Assembly: GCA_036384795.1 (NCBI GenBank)
Contig: DASVLP010000033.1
Span: forward strand, 1-64,000
DNA length: 64,000 bases
Direction of reading: 5' to 3'
From: Andeanibacterium sp036384795
Lineage (GTDB): Bacteria > Pseudomonadota > Alphaproteobacteria > Sphingomonadales > Sphingomonadaceae
The notes below the pieces were generated by a model. The model saw only the letters and a program-made list of their open reading frames with translations. It was not told the origin of the DNA and made no database searches. Positions 8,738 to 17,174 of the stretch are shown one piece after another. Positions within the stretch are counted from its first letter, which is position 1. The number at the start of each line of letters is the position of its first letter. The translations under genes were made by a program, and so were the position numbers.

Positions 8738-9970
8738 ATGCAACAGGGCCGATCGAGCGCGGGCTACCAGGTGCTGCTGGTCGGCCTGTTGTGCCTGAAC
8801 TTCGGCATCTTGTTCTTCGATCGCAACGCGCTCAATTTCCTGATGCCTTACGTGCAGCCGGAACTGGACCTCAGCTACACCCAGGTCGGCATGCTCGGCT
8901 CGGCGCTGTCGCTGACCTGGGCGCTGGCGGCGATCTTCGTCGGCTGGCTGTCAGATAAGCTCGCGCGGCGCAAGATCATCATCGTCGTGTCGACCCTGGT
9001 GTTCGCCGCGTGCTCGGTGATCTCCGGGCTGGCTCAGACGTTCCTGATGCTGCTCGCCGCGCGGCTGGTGATGGGGCTGTCGGAAGGCGGGGTGATGCCG
9101 ATCAGCCATGCGATGGTCGCCGCCGAAGTCGCGCCCGAGCGGCGCGGGGTGGCGCAAGGCATCGCGCAGAACCTCGGCTCGAGCCTGCTCGGCTCGACGG
9201 TCGCGCCGCTGGTGCTGGTGCCGATCGCGCTCGCGTGGGGCTGGCGGCACGCGTTCTTCCTCGCCGCGGTGCCGGGCTTGATCTCTGCCCTGCTGATCAT
9301 GCTGTTCATCGCCGAGCGGCCGCTGCCTAAGCAACCGCCGCGCGTTGCCGGCGAGCGGTTGCCGCTGATCGACACGCTGACCAACCGCAACGTGATCGCC
9401 TGCGCGGTGATGGCGGTGCTGCTGGTTTCCTACCTGGTGGTCACCTGGGCGTTCATGCCGCTGGTGCTGGTGCAATACCGCCATATCGACGACCACACCG
9501 CGGCCAACCTGATGGCCGTGCTCGGAATCGCTTCGGCAATCGCCGCGTTCGTGATCCCGGCGATTTCCGATTATGTCGGGCGCAAGCCGGTGATGGCGGT
9601 TTCGACGCTGGTCGGCACGATCCTGCCGCTCGGCGCGCTGTATTACGACGGGCCCGCGTGGATGCTCGGCGTGATCTTCTTCGTCGGCTGGCTGTTCAAC
9701 GGGATCTTTCCGATGTTCATGGCGACGGTGCCCACCGAAAGCGTCAGCCCGCGCCAGGTCGCCGCGGCGATCGGGATCGTGATGGGCGTGGGCGAGATCC
9801 TCGGCGGCGTGTTCGCGCCCTCGCTCGCCGGCAAGCTCAGCGACATCTATGGGCTCCAGGCGCCGCTGTGGCTGCTGTTGGCGCTCGCGGTGCTGGGCGC
9901 GGCGACTGCGCTGTTCCTCAGGGAAACGGCGCCGCGCGTGACGGCGCGGACCGCCCCTGCAGCAATCTGA
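8738..9970 (+). CDS. MFS transporter, probable anion:cation symporter (ACS) type
   Basis: A 410-residue inner-membrane carrier with twelve predicted hydrophobic segments. MFS signatures are present: GWLSDKLARRKIIIV after TM2 and DYVGRKPVMAVS in the second half. The start at 8738 has a good Shine-Dalgarno (GAGGGGAGGA). It is followed after 16 bases by a SnoaL-like gene, so a small catabolic or uptake unit is possible. The substrate cannot be read from the sequence; aromatic or organic acids would suit the ACS family. Confidence 0.88.
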   Translation: MQQGRSSAGYQVLLVGLLCLNFGILFFDRNALNFLMPYVQPELDLSYTQVGMLGSALSLTWALAAIFVGWLSDKLARRKIIIVVSTLVFAACSVISGLAQTFLMLLAARLVMGLSEGGVMPISHAMVAAEVAPERRGVAQGIAQNLGSSLLGSTVAPLVLVPIALAWGWRHAFFLAAVPGLISALLIMLFIAERPLPKQPPRVAGERLPLIDTLTNRNVIACAVMAVLLVSYLVVTWAFMPLVLVQYRHIDDHTAANLMAVLGIASAIAAFVIPAISDYVGRKPVMAVSTLVGTILPLGALYYDGPAWMLGVIFFVGWLFNGIFPMFMATVPTESVSPRQVAAAIGIVMGVGEILGGVFAPSLAGKLSDIYGLQAPLWLLLALAVLGAATALFLRETAPRVTARTAPAAI

Positions 9971-9986
9971 AACGGGAGAAACGAAG

Positions 9987-10445
9987 ATGGCACGCCCTGC
10001 GGTGGAAGACGAACTGGCGATCCGCGAGCTCTATGCGCGCTACAGCTGGGCGCTCGATACCGGCGATACCGACGGCTACGTGAACCTGTTCACCGAGGAC
10101 GCCGAAGCGACCGAGGAAACTGCTTCCGGCGAGCTCGAAGTGCGCAAGGGGCGCGAGGAAATCCGCAAGCTGGTGCTGAAGTTCCACCAGCGGCCCGATT
10201 TTCCCGGCCACCAGCACCAGATGGACCAGCTGGTGTTCGAAGCCGACTCGCAGGGGCGGCCCGACCGCTGGATCGTGCGCTCTTACGCCTGGGCGACGAT
10301 CAATCGCCCGCCCGCGCCGCCGCACCTGCACTGGTGCGGGCATATCCGCGACGAAGTCCGCAAAGTCGACGGCGAATGGAAGATCGCCGCCAAGGACATC
10401 ATGGGTTGGGCGGGAAAGGTGCTCGAACGCTTCGAGCGACGCTAG
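9987..10445 (+). CDS. Nuclear transport factor 2 / SnoaL-like family protein
   Basis: A 152-residue cone-shaped alpha+beta protein of the NTF2/SnoaL superfamily: DELAIRELYARYSWALDTGD helix, FTEDAEATEE, GREEIRKLV, and the C-terminal strand with WKIAAKDI. Members include small hydratases, isomerases and ring-hydroxylating dioxygenase beta subunits. Lacking an alpha subunit nearby, this is more likely a stand-alone enzyme or binding protein acting with the preceding transporter. It overlaps the end of the convergent xerC gene by 4 bases. Confidence 0.82.
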   Translation: MARPAVEDELAIRELYARYSWALDTGDTDGYVNLFTEDAEATEETASGELEVRKGREEIRKLVLKFHQRPDFPGHQHQMDQLVFEADSQGRPDRWIVRSYAWATINRPPAPPHLHWCGHIRDEVRKVDGEWKIAAKDIMGWAGKVLERFERR

Positions 10446-11338
10446 CCCCGCTCGCGCGGGTGCGCGGCGCGGTAGGTGTCGAGCAGCTTGGCGGCATCGA
10501 CCTTGGTGTAGATCTGCGTCGAGCCCAGGCTCGCATGGCCGAGCAGTTCCTGCAGGCTGCGCAAGTCCGCCCCGGCGCCGAGCAGGTGGGTCGCGAAGCT
10601 GTGGCGCAGCGCGTGGGGCGTGGCGGTGGGCGGCAGGCCGAGCGCGACGCGCGCGCGGGCCATCGCCTTCTGCACCATGCCCTGGCTGAGCGGGCCGCCT
10701 TTCGCGCCGCGAAACAGCGGTTCGTTCGGCGTAACCGGCCACGGGCACTGGCGCGCGTAGTCGGCCACGGCAGCGCGCACCGCGGGCAGGATCGGCACCA
10801 CGCGCTGCTTGTTGCCCTTGCCGGTGACGGTGAGCACCTCGCCCAGCGGAACGTCGTTTCCCTTGAGCGAGAGCGCCTCGGCGATGCGCAGCCCGGCGCC
10901 GTAGAGCAGTATCAATACGGCGCTGTCGCGCGCGCCGATCCATGCCGCAGCTGCGTCATCCTTGACCAGTTCGGTGAGGTTCACCGCGTCGTCCGGCGTG
11001 ACCGGGCGCGGCAGGCCCTTCTTGAGCCGGGGCCCGCGCAGGCGCGGGGCGCCACCGTCGATCATCCCCGCTTTGTCGCGAGCGAAGGCGATGAAGCTTT
11101 TGAGCGCGGACAGCTCGCGCGCGGCGCTGGCGTTGCCGATCCCGTCGGCGCGGCGATGGGCGAGTTGTGCGCGCAAGGCCGGGCCGTCGAGCCGGGCGAG
11201 GGCGGGCCAGTCGGGATCGCCGAGCCGGTCGAGCAAGCGCGCGGCGCTCGCGAGATAGGCGCGGACCGTGTGCGGGCTGCGGCGGCGCGATTGGGCGAGG
11301 TGGGCGCCCCATTCCTCGAGGATTTCGGGGCGCCTCAC
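10442..11338 (-). CDS. xerC: Tyrosine recombinase XerC
   Basis: Site-specific recombinase that resolves chromosome dimers at dif with XerD. From the GTG at 11338 it has 298 residues. The N-terminal SAM-like DNA-binding domain begins EEWGAHLAQSRRRSPHTVRAYL. All catalytic residues are seen: Arg in GAGLRIAEAL, Lys in TGKGNKQR, His-x-x-Arg in HALRHSFATHLL, His in LGHASLGSTQIY, and the nucleophile Tyr in that same block. The GTGA overlap with the hemW stop indicates coupling. It is a housekeeping Xer protein by position and size rather than an integrase of a mobile element. Confidence 0.92.
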   Translation of the reverse strand: MRRPEILEEWGAHLAQSRRRSPHTVRAYLASAARLLDRLGDPDWPALARLDGPALRAQLAHRRADGIGNASAARELSALKSFIAFARDKAGMIDGGAPRLRGPRLKKGLPRPVTPDDAVNLTELVKDDAAAAWIGARDSAVLILLYGAGLRIAEALSLKGNDVPLGEVLTVTGKGNKQRVVPILPAVRAAVADYARQCPWPVTPNEPLFRGAKGGPLSQGMVQKAMARARVALGLPPTATPHALRHSFATHLLGAGADLRSLQELLGHASLGSTQIYTKVDAAKLLDTYRAAHPRERG

Positions 11339-12480
11339 GCCGCAACCAGGTCGGCCGGCACCAGTTCGCCGAGCAGCGCGTCGAGCAGCGGCATGCCTGC
11401 CTCCGTGACGCCAATCCGTCCGCCTTCGCGCCAGCACAGGCCCTGGTCCGCGTAGAATTCGAGGCGAGGCCGGTCGATCAACTCGTCGATCCCGAACCGT
11501 GCCGACATCGCGGCCAGGTCGATCCCCTCGGCGAGCCGCAGCCCCATCAGCAGCGCCTCGCTCGCCTGCTCACTGGCCGAAAGCCGCCGTTCTTCGGCGA
11601 TGCCGTGGCCCTGTGACGCCACCGCTTCAAGCCAGTTCTCGGGCTTCCTGTGCCTTACCGTCGCGACGCCGCCGCGCCGGCCGTGCGCGCCCGGGCCGAT
11701 CCCGGCATAGTCCTGGTAGCGCCAGTAGGCGAGGTTGTGGCGGCTTTCCTCGCCCGGGCTGGCGTGGTTCGAAACCTCGTAGGCGGGGAAGCCTGCCCGG
11801 TCGGTCAGCTCACGGGTCAGGGCGAACATGTCGGCCGCGCGGTCGTCGTCGAGCGGGGTGAATTCGCCCTGCCGGACCATTGTCGCGAACCGTGTCCCCG
11901 GCTCGATCGTGAGCTGGTAGAGCGACAAGTGATGGCCAGCCAGTTGCAGCGCGGTTGCGAGTTGCTTCCGCCACATCCTGAGATCCTGGCCCGGCAGGGC
12001 GTAGATCAGATCGAACGACACGCGATCGAACCAATCGTGCGCCGTTTCGAGCGCCTCCAGGCCCTCTTCGGCATCGTGCAAACGCCCGAGAAATCGCAAT
12101 GCCTCGTTGTCGAGCGATTGCAGGCCGAGCGACACGCGGTTGATTCCTGCTGATGCCAAATCCTTGAATTTGCTCGTCTCGACCGAGCTCGGATTGGCTT
12201 CGAGGGTGATTTCGATGCCCGGCGCGAAGCCCCACAGCTTTTCCGCTTCGTTGAGCAATTCCTCAGCCAAAGCCGGCGGCATCAAGGATGGCGTCCCGCC
12301 CCCGAAAAACACGCTTTCCAGCGGTTCTCCGCCCACCATCCGAGCTTCGTGCCGCAGGTCCGCCAGCAAAGCATGACGCCACTGCGGCAGGTCGATCCGC
12401 TCCCGCACATGCGAGTTGAAATCGCAATAAGGGCATTTGGCGAGGCAGAAGGGCCAATGAATGTAGAGCGCGCGGGCCAT
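11335..12480 (-). CDS. hemW: Radical SAM family heme chaperone HemW
   Basis: 381 residues from the ATG at 12480 (MARALYIHWPFC). The radical SAM cluster motif is CLAKCPYC, followed by the extra Cys-free YCDFN typical of HemW (formerly annotated as oxygen-independent coproporphyrinogen oxidase). FFGGGTPSLMP, EANPSS and SLGLQSLD are family hallmarks, and the C-terminal HemN-like domain is present. HemW transfers heme to respiratory proteins rather than oxidising coproporphyrinogen. An in-frame TTG at 12489 is an alternative start. It lies 11 bases after rdgB and overlaps xerC. Confidence 0.93.
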   Translation of the reverse strand: MARALYIHWPFCLAKCPYCDFNSHVRERIDLPQWRHALLADLRHEARMVGGEPLESVFFGGGTPSLMPPALAEELLNEAEKLWGFAPGIEITLEANPSSVETSKFKDLASAGINRVSLGLQSLDNEALRFLGRLHDAEEGLEALETAHDWFDRVSFDLIYALPGQDLRMWRKQLATALQLAGHHLSLYQLTIEPGTRFATMVRQGEFTPLDDDRAADMFALTRELTDRAGFPAYEVSNHASPGEESRHNLAYWRYQDYAGIGPGAHGRRGGVATVRHRKPENWLEAVASQGHGIAEERRLSASEQASEALLMGLRLAEGIDLAAMSARFGIDELIDRPRLEFYADQGLCWREGGRIGVTEAGMPLLDALLGELVPADLVAA

Positions 12481-12491
12481 TGCCGCCAAGT

Positions 12492-13121
12492 CTAGCGGCC
12501 GAACTGCTCTGCGACCAGCTTCGCGAACGCATCCGCGCGGTGGCTGATGCGGTGTTTCTCGGCGGGGTCGAGCTCTGCGAACGTTGCTTCGTAACCCTTT
12601 GGAATAAATACCGGATCGTAGCCGAAGCCCATCGTCCCGCGCGGCGGCCAGGTGAGCGTGCCGTCAGCGCGGCCTTCGTAGACCGCCTGCTCGCCGTCCG
12701 GCCAGGCGAGAGCGAGGACGCAGGAAAACCAGGCGTTGCGCGGCGTGTCCGCTCCGAGGGACTGGAGCATCCCTTCGACTTTGCCCATCGCCATGTACCA
12801 ATCGCGGCCGGGAGCGCCTTCGAACCACTGCCGCTCCGCCCAATCGGCGGTGTAGACCCCCGGCCGCCCGTCGAGCGCCGCGACCGACAGCCCGCTGTCG
12901 TCCGCCAGCGCGACGATTCCGCTGGCTTCCGCCGCGGCGCGGGCCTTGATCAGCGCGTTCTCGACGAAAGTCGTTCCGGTCTCGTCCGGCTCGGGCAGCC
13001 CGAGCGACCCGGCCGAGATGCAATCAATCCCGTAGGGCGCAAGAAGCGCGGCTATCTCTTTCAATTTCCCCGCATTGTGCGTGGCAATGACCAGCTTCCC
13101 GGAACCGATTGTGCGGGTCAT
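12492..13121 (-). CDS. rdgB: XTP/dITP diphosphatase (RdgB/HAM1 family)
   Basis: House-cleaning nucleotidase hydrolysing dITP, dXTP and ITP to monophosphates. It is 209 residues long, with the N-terminal substrate loop VIATHNAGKLKEI, the metal and base-binding stretch TGTTFVENALIKARAA, ADDSGLSVAALDGRPGVYTADWA, and FGYDPVF plus HRISHRADAF near the C-terminus. The ATG overlaps the rph stop by 4 bases, giving an rph-rdgB-hemW-xerC transcription unit. Confidence 0.96.
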   Translation of the reverse strand: MTRTIGSGKLVIATHNAGKLKEIAALLAPYGIDCISAGSLGLPEPDETGTTFVENALIKARAAAEASGIVALADDSGLSVAALDGRPGVYTADWAERQWFEGAPGRDWYMAMGKVEGMLQSLGADTPRNAWFSCVLALAWPDGEQAVYEGRADGTLTWPPRGTMGFGYDPVFIPKGYEATFAELDPAEKHRISHRADAFAKLVAEQFGR

Positions 13122-13831
13122 TTAACCGCGTTCGCCTGCGCGGCGTAAATCCGGTCGCAGCCGATCCGCGCGAGGCGCAACAGGCGTAGCAGCCCTTCCT
13201 CGTCGTACGTCGCGCCTTCGGCTGTGGCCTGGACTTCGGCGATCTGGCCGCCTTCGATCAGCACGAAGTTCGCGTCGGCATCGGCCGCAGAATCTTCGAC
13301 GTAGTCAAGGTCAAGCACCGGTGTTCCGGCGCAGATTCCGCAGCTGATCGCGGCGACTTTGGCGGTGATCGGGTCCTGCGTGACAAGGCCCTGTTCCATC
13401 AGCTTGTTGACCGCGAGCCGCAACGCGATCCACGCGCCCGAAATCGACGCGGTGCGGGTGCCGCCGTCGGCCTGGAGCACGTCGCAATCGAGCGTGATCT
13501 GCCGCTCGCCGAGCTTCTTCGGGTCTGTCACCGCACGCAAGCTTCGCCCGATAAGCCGCTGGATTTCTTGTGTTCGGCCGGATTGCTTGCCCTTCGCCGC
13601 CTCGCGCTGACCGCGGGTGTGCGTCGCGCGCGGAAGCATCGAGTACTCGCCCGTCACCCAGCCTTCGCCTTTGCCGCGCAGCCACGGCGGCAGCCGTTCC
13701 TCGACGCTTGCGGTGCACAGCACCCGCGTGTCGCCGAACGCGATCAGGCAAGAGCCCTCCGCATGCTTGGTGAAGCCGGTGTGGATCTCGATGGCGCGCA
13801 TTTCATCGGGCGCGCGGCCGGAAGGTCGCAT
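13118..13831 (-). CDS. rph: Ribonuclease PH
   Basis: Phosphorolytic 3'-5' exoribonuclease that trims tRNA 3' ends, active as a hexamer. It has 237 residues, matching the family, starting MRPSGRAPDEMRAIEI. Visible signatures: GDTRVLCTASVEERLPPWLRG, GWVTGEYSMLPRAT, TRGQREAAKGKQSGRTQEIQ with the phosphate-binding Arg residues, and DCDVLQADGGTRTASISG. The frame stays open upstream to 13924, but those codons fall in the palindromic repeat and would encode the low-complexity RQAQGER peptide, so the ATG at 13831 is preferred. Confidence 0.96.
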   Translation of the reverse strand: MRPSGRAPDEMRAIEIHTGFTKHAEGSCLIAFGDTRVLCTASVEERLPPWLRGKGEGWVTGEYSMLPRATHTRGQREAAKGKQSGRTQEIQRLIGRSLRAVTDPKKLGERQITLDCDVLQADGGTRTASISGAWIALRLAVNKLMEQGLVTQDPITAKVAAISCGICAGTPVLDLDYVEDSAADADANFVLIEGGQIAEVQATAEGATYDEEGLLRLLRLARIGCDRIYAAQANAVK

Positions 13832-13852
13832 GGGATTTCCGATCTTTCTTTT

Positions 13853-13939
13853 CCGTTCGCCCTGAGCTTGTCGAAGGGCAGTCTTGGTTTTGACGCCGTA
13901 GAAGGAAAAGCGGTCCTTCGACAAGCTCAGGACGAACGG
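13853..13939 (+). repeat. Long inverted repeat between rph and hrcA
   Basis: Arms at 13853-13878 and 13914-13939 are reverse complements over about 26 bases with few mismatches (core CTGAGCTTGTCGAAGG / CCTTCGACAAGCTCAG), separated by 35 bases. This sequence type is a widely dispersed palindromic repeat in alphaproteobacterial chromosomes. It fills the divergent spacer and ends 29 bases before hrcA, so it lies within both promoter and leader regions. Confidence 0.85.
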
Positions 13940-13967
13940 GATTTTATTGAGCCACGGAACTGCCTAG

Positions 13968-15020
13968 ATGATCCGCATGGCCTCACCCCCCGTTACCGAG
14001 CTGACCAGCCGCGCGCGCGAGATTTTCCGCCTGGTGGTGGAAGGCTACATCTCGTCGGGCCAGCCGGTGGGCTCCAAGGCGCTGGCGGAAGAGGGGCGGC
14101 TGAACCTGTCGCCGGCCTCGATCCGTTCGGTATTGCACGATCTCGAAACGCTCGGCCTGCTTGCCGCGCCGCACACCAGCGCGGGCCGCCTGCCGACCGA
14201 AATGGGCCTGCGCCTGTTCGTCGACGGGATGATGCAGGTGGCCGAACCGACCGCGCAGGAGCGCGCCGCGATCGAGCGGCGGCTTGCCCGCCCGGGGCCG
14301 ATCGAGCAGGCGCTCGAGGCGACCAGCGCGATCCTGTCGGATCTTTCCGCCGCCGCCGGCGTGGTGATGGTGCCGCGCAGCGAACCGCGCCTGTCGCTGA
14401 TGAGCCTGGTGACGCTGTCGCCAGGCAGGGCGCTCGCCGTGCTGGTCGGTGAGGATGGGGCGATCGAGAACCGGGTGCTGGAACTTCCCGACAACGTGCC
14501 GCCTTCCGCGCTCGAGCAGGCGAGCAACTACATCACTGCCCGGCTCGCGGGGCGCACTCTGGCGGAGGCGGCGCGGGCGATGCGCGCCGAGATCGCTTCG
14601 GGCCAATCGGCGCTCGACGAGGCGAGCCGCGGGTTGGTCGAACGCGGCCTGGCGGTGTGGAGCGAGGACGCGGGCCGCCGGCCGGTGCTGATCGTGCGCG
14701 GCCAGGCGAATCTGCTCGACGAGAATGCGCTCGGCGACATCGAACGCGTCCGGCAACTGCTGGACGACCTCGAGAACAAGCAATCGATCGCGCAATTGCT
14801 CGAAACCGCGCGCGAGGCCGATGCGACGCGCATTTTCATCGGCTCGGAAAACCGGCTGTTCGCGCTGTCGGGCTCGGCGGTGATCGCCTCGCCCTATCGC
14901 GATCGCGAGGGCAGGGTGGTCGGCGTGGTGGGCGTGATCGGCCCGACGCGGTTGAATTACGCGCGGGTCGTCCCCATGGTGGACTTCACCGCTCAATCGC
15001 TGGGCAAATTGATCGGCTAG
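13968..15020 (+). CDS. hrcA: Heat-inducible transcriptional repressor HrcA
   Basis: Repressor that binds CIRCE elements, in alphaproteobacteria chiefly before groESL. 350 residues: an N-terminal winged helix (LTSRAREIFRLVVEGYISSGQPVGSKALAE, LSPASIRSVLHDLETLGLL, HTSAGRLPTE) and the dimerisation/GAF-like region ending in RVVGVVGVIGPTRLNYARVVPMVDFTAQSLGKLIG. Starts at 13968 or at the second ATG at 13977 are both possible; neither has a strong ribosome site. grpE follows 21 bases downstream. No CIRCE is seen within the window. Confidence 0.95.
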   Translation: MIRMASPPVTELTSRAREIFRLVVEGYISSGQPVGSKALAEEGRLNLSPASIRSVLHDLETLGLLAAPHTSAGRLPTEMGLRLFVDGMMQVAEPTAQERAAIERRLARPGPIEQALEATSAILSDLSAAAGVVMVPRSEPRLSLMSLVTLSPGRALAVLVGEDGAIENRVLELPDNVPPSALEQASNYITARLAGRTLAEAARAMRAEIASGQSALDEASRGLVERGLAVWSEDAGRRPVLIVRGQANLLDENALGDIERVRQLLDDLENKQSIAQLLETAREADATRIFIGSENRLFALSGSAVIASPYRDREGRVVGVVGVIGPTRLNYARVVPMVDFTAQSLGKLIG

Positions 15021-15041
15021 ACGGGCATTTAGAACAGACAG

Positions 15042-15644
15042 ATGATGATGAACGACGACAACAAGCAGCCGTTGCCAAACGACCTGGATGAAGCGGCCGC
15101 AGCGGAGCTGAAAGGCGTTCCGGAGGACCTGCTCGACCGCGGTGACGAAGCCGCCGGCGAGGGCGAATCGGTCCTCGGCGAGCTTACCCGGCTTCAGGAC
15201 GATCTCGCCGCCGCGCAGCAGGAAGTGCTGTATGCGCAAGCCGAGACGCAGAACGTGCGCCGCCGGCTCGAAAAGGACATGGCCGACGCGCGCGCCTATG
15301 CGGTGACCGGCTTCGCGCGCGAGATTCTCTCGGTGGCCGACAACCTCGCGCGGGCGTTGCAGGCGGTGCCCTCCGACTTGCGCGAGGATGACCGGCTCAA
15401 GGGCTTGCTTGCCGGGATCGAGGCGACCCAACGCGAAGTCGACAAAGTGTTCGCCGCGCACGGAATCACCCGGATCGCGGCGATGGGCCTGCCGCTCGAC
15501 CCGCATTTCCACCAGGCGATGCTCGAAATCCCCAGCAACGATGCCGAGCCCGGCACCGTCGTCCAGGAAATGCAGGCCGGCTACATGATCAAGGACCGCC
15601 TGCTGCGCCCGGCGATGGTCGGAGTGGCGAAGAAGCCGGATTAG
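15042..15644 (+). CDS. grpE: Nucleotide exchange factor GrpE
   Basis: Co-chaperone that releases ADP from DnaK. 200 residues: an acidic, disordered N-terminus, a long coiled coil (LTRLQDDLAAAQQEVLYAQAET), the conserved NVRRRLEKDMADARAYA stretch, then the beta domain ending GYMIKDRLLRPAMVGVAK. Three consecutive ATG codons at 15042-15050 leave the start uncertain by two residues. It is co-transcribed with hrcA, while dnaK lies 2.9 kb away beyond an accessory interval. Confidence 0.96.
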   Translation: MMMNDDNKQPLPNDLDEAAAAELKGVPEDLLDRGDEAAGEGESVLGELTRLQDDLAAAQQEVLYAQAETQNVRRRLEKDMADARAYAVTGFAREILSVADNLARALQAVPSDLREDDRLKGLLAGIEATQREVDKVFAAHGITRIAAMGLPLDPHFHQAMLEIPSNDAEPGTVVQEMQAGYMIKDRLLRPAMVGVAKKPD

Positions 15645-15647
15645 GCG

Positions 15648-16049
15648 CTAGGCGAACGGATTTCGAACGGTCAACAGATCCTCGATCACCAGGCCGTGTT
15701 GCAGGTCTTCGCTGTAGAGTGTGTCGCATCCCGCTTCGAGCGCCGCAGCGAGGACCATGGCATCGTAGACCTGCAACCTGAAGCGTTCCGCCAGCACGAC
15801 GCCGTGGTTGTGAATTTCGACGGTCAAGGGCAACACCCGCTCCGCCAGATCTACAATCGAGTTAAGGCATGGCATGATGCGATCCCAGCCATACCGCATC
15901 TTCCTGTGTGTCACGTTGGCAAACTCATTCAGCGATTGAACGCTGATGATATAGGGTTGGCTGCAAATCGCCTGGGCGACGTGCATCCTTGGATCGTCGC
16001 TATAAGCGTAGATCAGGATATTGCTGTCCAGAAAAGGGCTAACGATCAT
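15648..16049 (-). CDS. PIN-domain ribonuclease toxin (VapC-like)
   Basis: A 133-residue PIN-fold protein. Acidic catalytic residues are in place: Asp8 in FLDSNILIY, Glu42 in LNEFANV, Asp96 in YDAMVLAAAL and Asp115 in YSEDLQHG. VapC-type toxins are Mg-dependent RNases that cleave tRNA or rRNA. The start overlaps the preceding AbrB-like gene by 4 bases (ATGA), the usual antitoxin-first arrangement. It converges on grpE with only 3 bases between stops. The RNA target cannot be inferred. Confidence 0.9.
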   Translation of the reverse strand: MIVSPFLDSNILIYAYSDDPRMHVAQAICSQPYIISVQSLNEFANVTHRKMRYGWDRIMPCLNSIVDLAERVLPLTVEIHNHGVVLAERFRLQVYDAMVLAAALEAGCDTLYSEDLQHGLVIEDLLTVRNPFA

Positions 16050-16282
16050 CCTCTCGAATTGGCTTCGTCGCGATCGAACTCGTAGCCTTCAGGCAACTTG
16101 AGACGCGCTTCGCGCATTACCTTGAGCGCTTCCTCGCGCGACATTCTCGCCCGAGCCTTGAAAAGTGCCAGCCGATCCTGCTCGACGTAGTCGCCCTCTT
16201 TGAGCCCCAGCTCGCGCACCAGATCGGCGGGCAGCCGAACCGCCAGGCTGTTGCCCCATTTCGCGACTTTCATCATGCCCAT
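16046..16282 (-). CDS. AbrB/MazE-fold antitoxin (VapB-like)
   Basis: A 78-residue antitoxin. The N-terminal swapped-hairpin DNA-binding domain reads MKVAKWGNSLAVRLPADLVRELGLKEGDYVE, the standard AbrB/SpoVT pattern, and the charged C-terminal tail should wrap the toxin. Start at 16282 (ATGGGCATGATG) follows an AAGAGG ribosome site by 8 bases; later ATGs at 16276 and 16273 are possible. An inverted repeat lies 15 bases upstream, consistent with autorepression by the complex. Confidence 0.9.
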   Translation of the reverse strand: MGMMKVAKWGNSLAVRLPADLVRELGLKEGDYVEQDRLALFKARARMSREEALKVMREARLKLPEGYEFDRDEANSRG

Positions 16283-16296
16283 TCCGGCACCTCTTG

Positions 16297-16323
16297 GATA
16301 TACATTAGTGCGATATGTATATC
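16297..16323 (-). promoter_or_regulatory. Candidate VapBC operator: AT-rich inverted repeat
   Basis: GATATACAT (16297-16305) and ATGTATATC (16315-16323) are perfect 9-base inverted repeats separated by 9 bases, 15 bases upstream of the antitoxin start. AbrB-type antitoxins bind such AT-rich palindromes to autoregulate. The block is conspicuously AT-rich against its surroundings. Confidence 0.7.
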
Positions 16324-16352
16324 ATAGGAGCCGATGAAGCAAACGAGACGCT

Positions 16353-17030
16353 TCACTCGCCCAGCAGCGCCTCGATTTCCTCGGTCGAACGCAGATCGGC
16401 GAACGCGAAGGCTAGGCTTGCCAATGTCGCCGCGTGCGCCTCGTCGTTCAGCGCGGCGTTGGCGTCGGCAGCCATGATCGTGCGATAGTTGCGCTGCATC
16501 GCGTCGCGCGCGGTGCTTTCGCAGCAGACGTTGGTCAGCGTGCCGGTGACGATCACGGTGTCGATCCCGTCGGCCTGCAGCCGGTCGTGCAGCTCGCTCG
16601 TTCCGGGAGTGAACGCGCTGAAGCGGCCTTTGGCGACCACCCGGTCCCCCTCCGTCACCTCGAGCTCGGGCCAAAGCTGCCAGTAATGCTCGCCCGGCCG
16701 GAAGCCCTGGCGGTGGATCGCGGCCATTCCGCCCAGCCGTTCCATCATCACGCGCCAGCTGCGGTCGATATCGTCGGGCGTGGTATATTGCACGAAGTAG
16801 TTGCGCCCGCCGGACGCGCGGATGGCGGCCGAAATCCGGTTGATGTTGCCGGAAATGCTGCGCGCCATCGGCACCTCGACCGGCGCGCCTTGCTCGACGA
16901 AGCCGTTCTGCATGTCGATCACCACGTGCGCGGTACGCGCCGGATCGAGCGTGTCGAACACGTTCCTCACGCCGCCGCGACCCTCCGCCAGCCGGTCGAG
17001 GATTGCTTGGTGGTCGATTGCGTGCGGCAT
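16353..17030 (-). CDS. Isochorismatase-family cysteine hydrolase
   Basis: A 225-residue hydrolase of the isochorismatase-like fold. The putative catalytic triad is Asp39 (VVIDMQNGFVEQG), Lys134 (VVAKGRFSAF) and Cys169 (TGTLTNVCCESTARDA), with the cis-peptide motif before the Cys. Family substrates include isochorismate, nicotinamide, N-carbamoyl amides and biuret-like compounds; none can be chosen here. The start at 17030 has a GGGAGA ribosome site. Upstream in-frame codons (to 17510) overlap a lipoprotein gene on the other strand and are rejected. Confidence 0.87.
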   Translation of the reverse strand: MPHAIDHQAILDRLAEGRGGVRNVFDTLDPARTAHVVIDMQNGFVEQGAPVEVPMARSISGNINRISAAIRASGGRNYFVQYTTPDDIDRSWRVMMERLGGMAAIHRQGFRPGEHYWQLWPELEVTEGDRVVAKGRFSAFTPGTSELHDRLQADGIDTVIVTGTLTNVCCESTARDAMQRNYRTIMAADANAALNDEAHAATLASLAFAFADLRSTEEIEALLGE

Positions 17031-17174
17031 CGGTCGTCTCCCATTTTTCAGCGCTTTTGCGCGCTGCTTGTGCGCGCGGCAAGCCGCGACTGATCCGCGC
17101 CGCGCCGTGCGGCGCCAAGGAACGTCGGGCGCGTCGATCCGTTGCGTGTGTCGAGACGAAGAACGGAGCAAGCC

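Noticed and set aside
10442..11338. XerC-like gene as integrase of a mobile element
   Set aside because: It is coupled to hemW in a core gene cluster, has XerC size and motifs, and no att repeats or cargo are near.
13940..13967. CIRCE element before hrcA
   Set aside because: No TTAGCACTC-N9-GAGTGCTAA pattern or close variant is present here or before dnaK.
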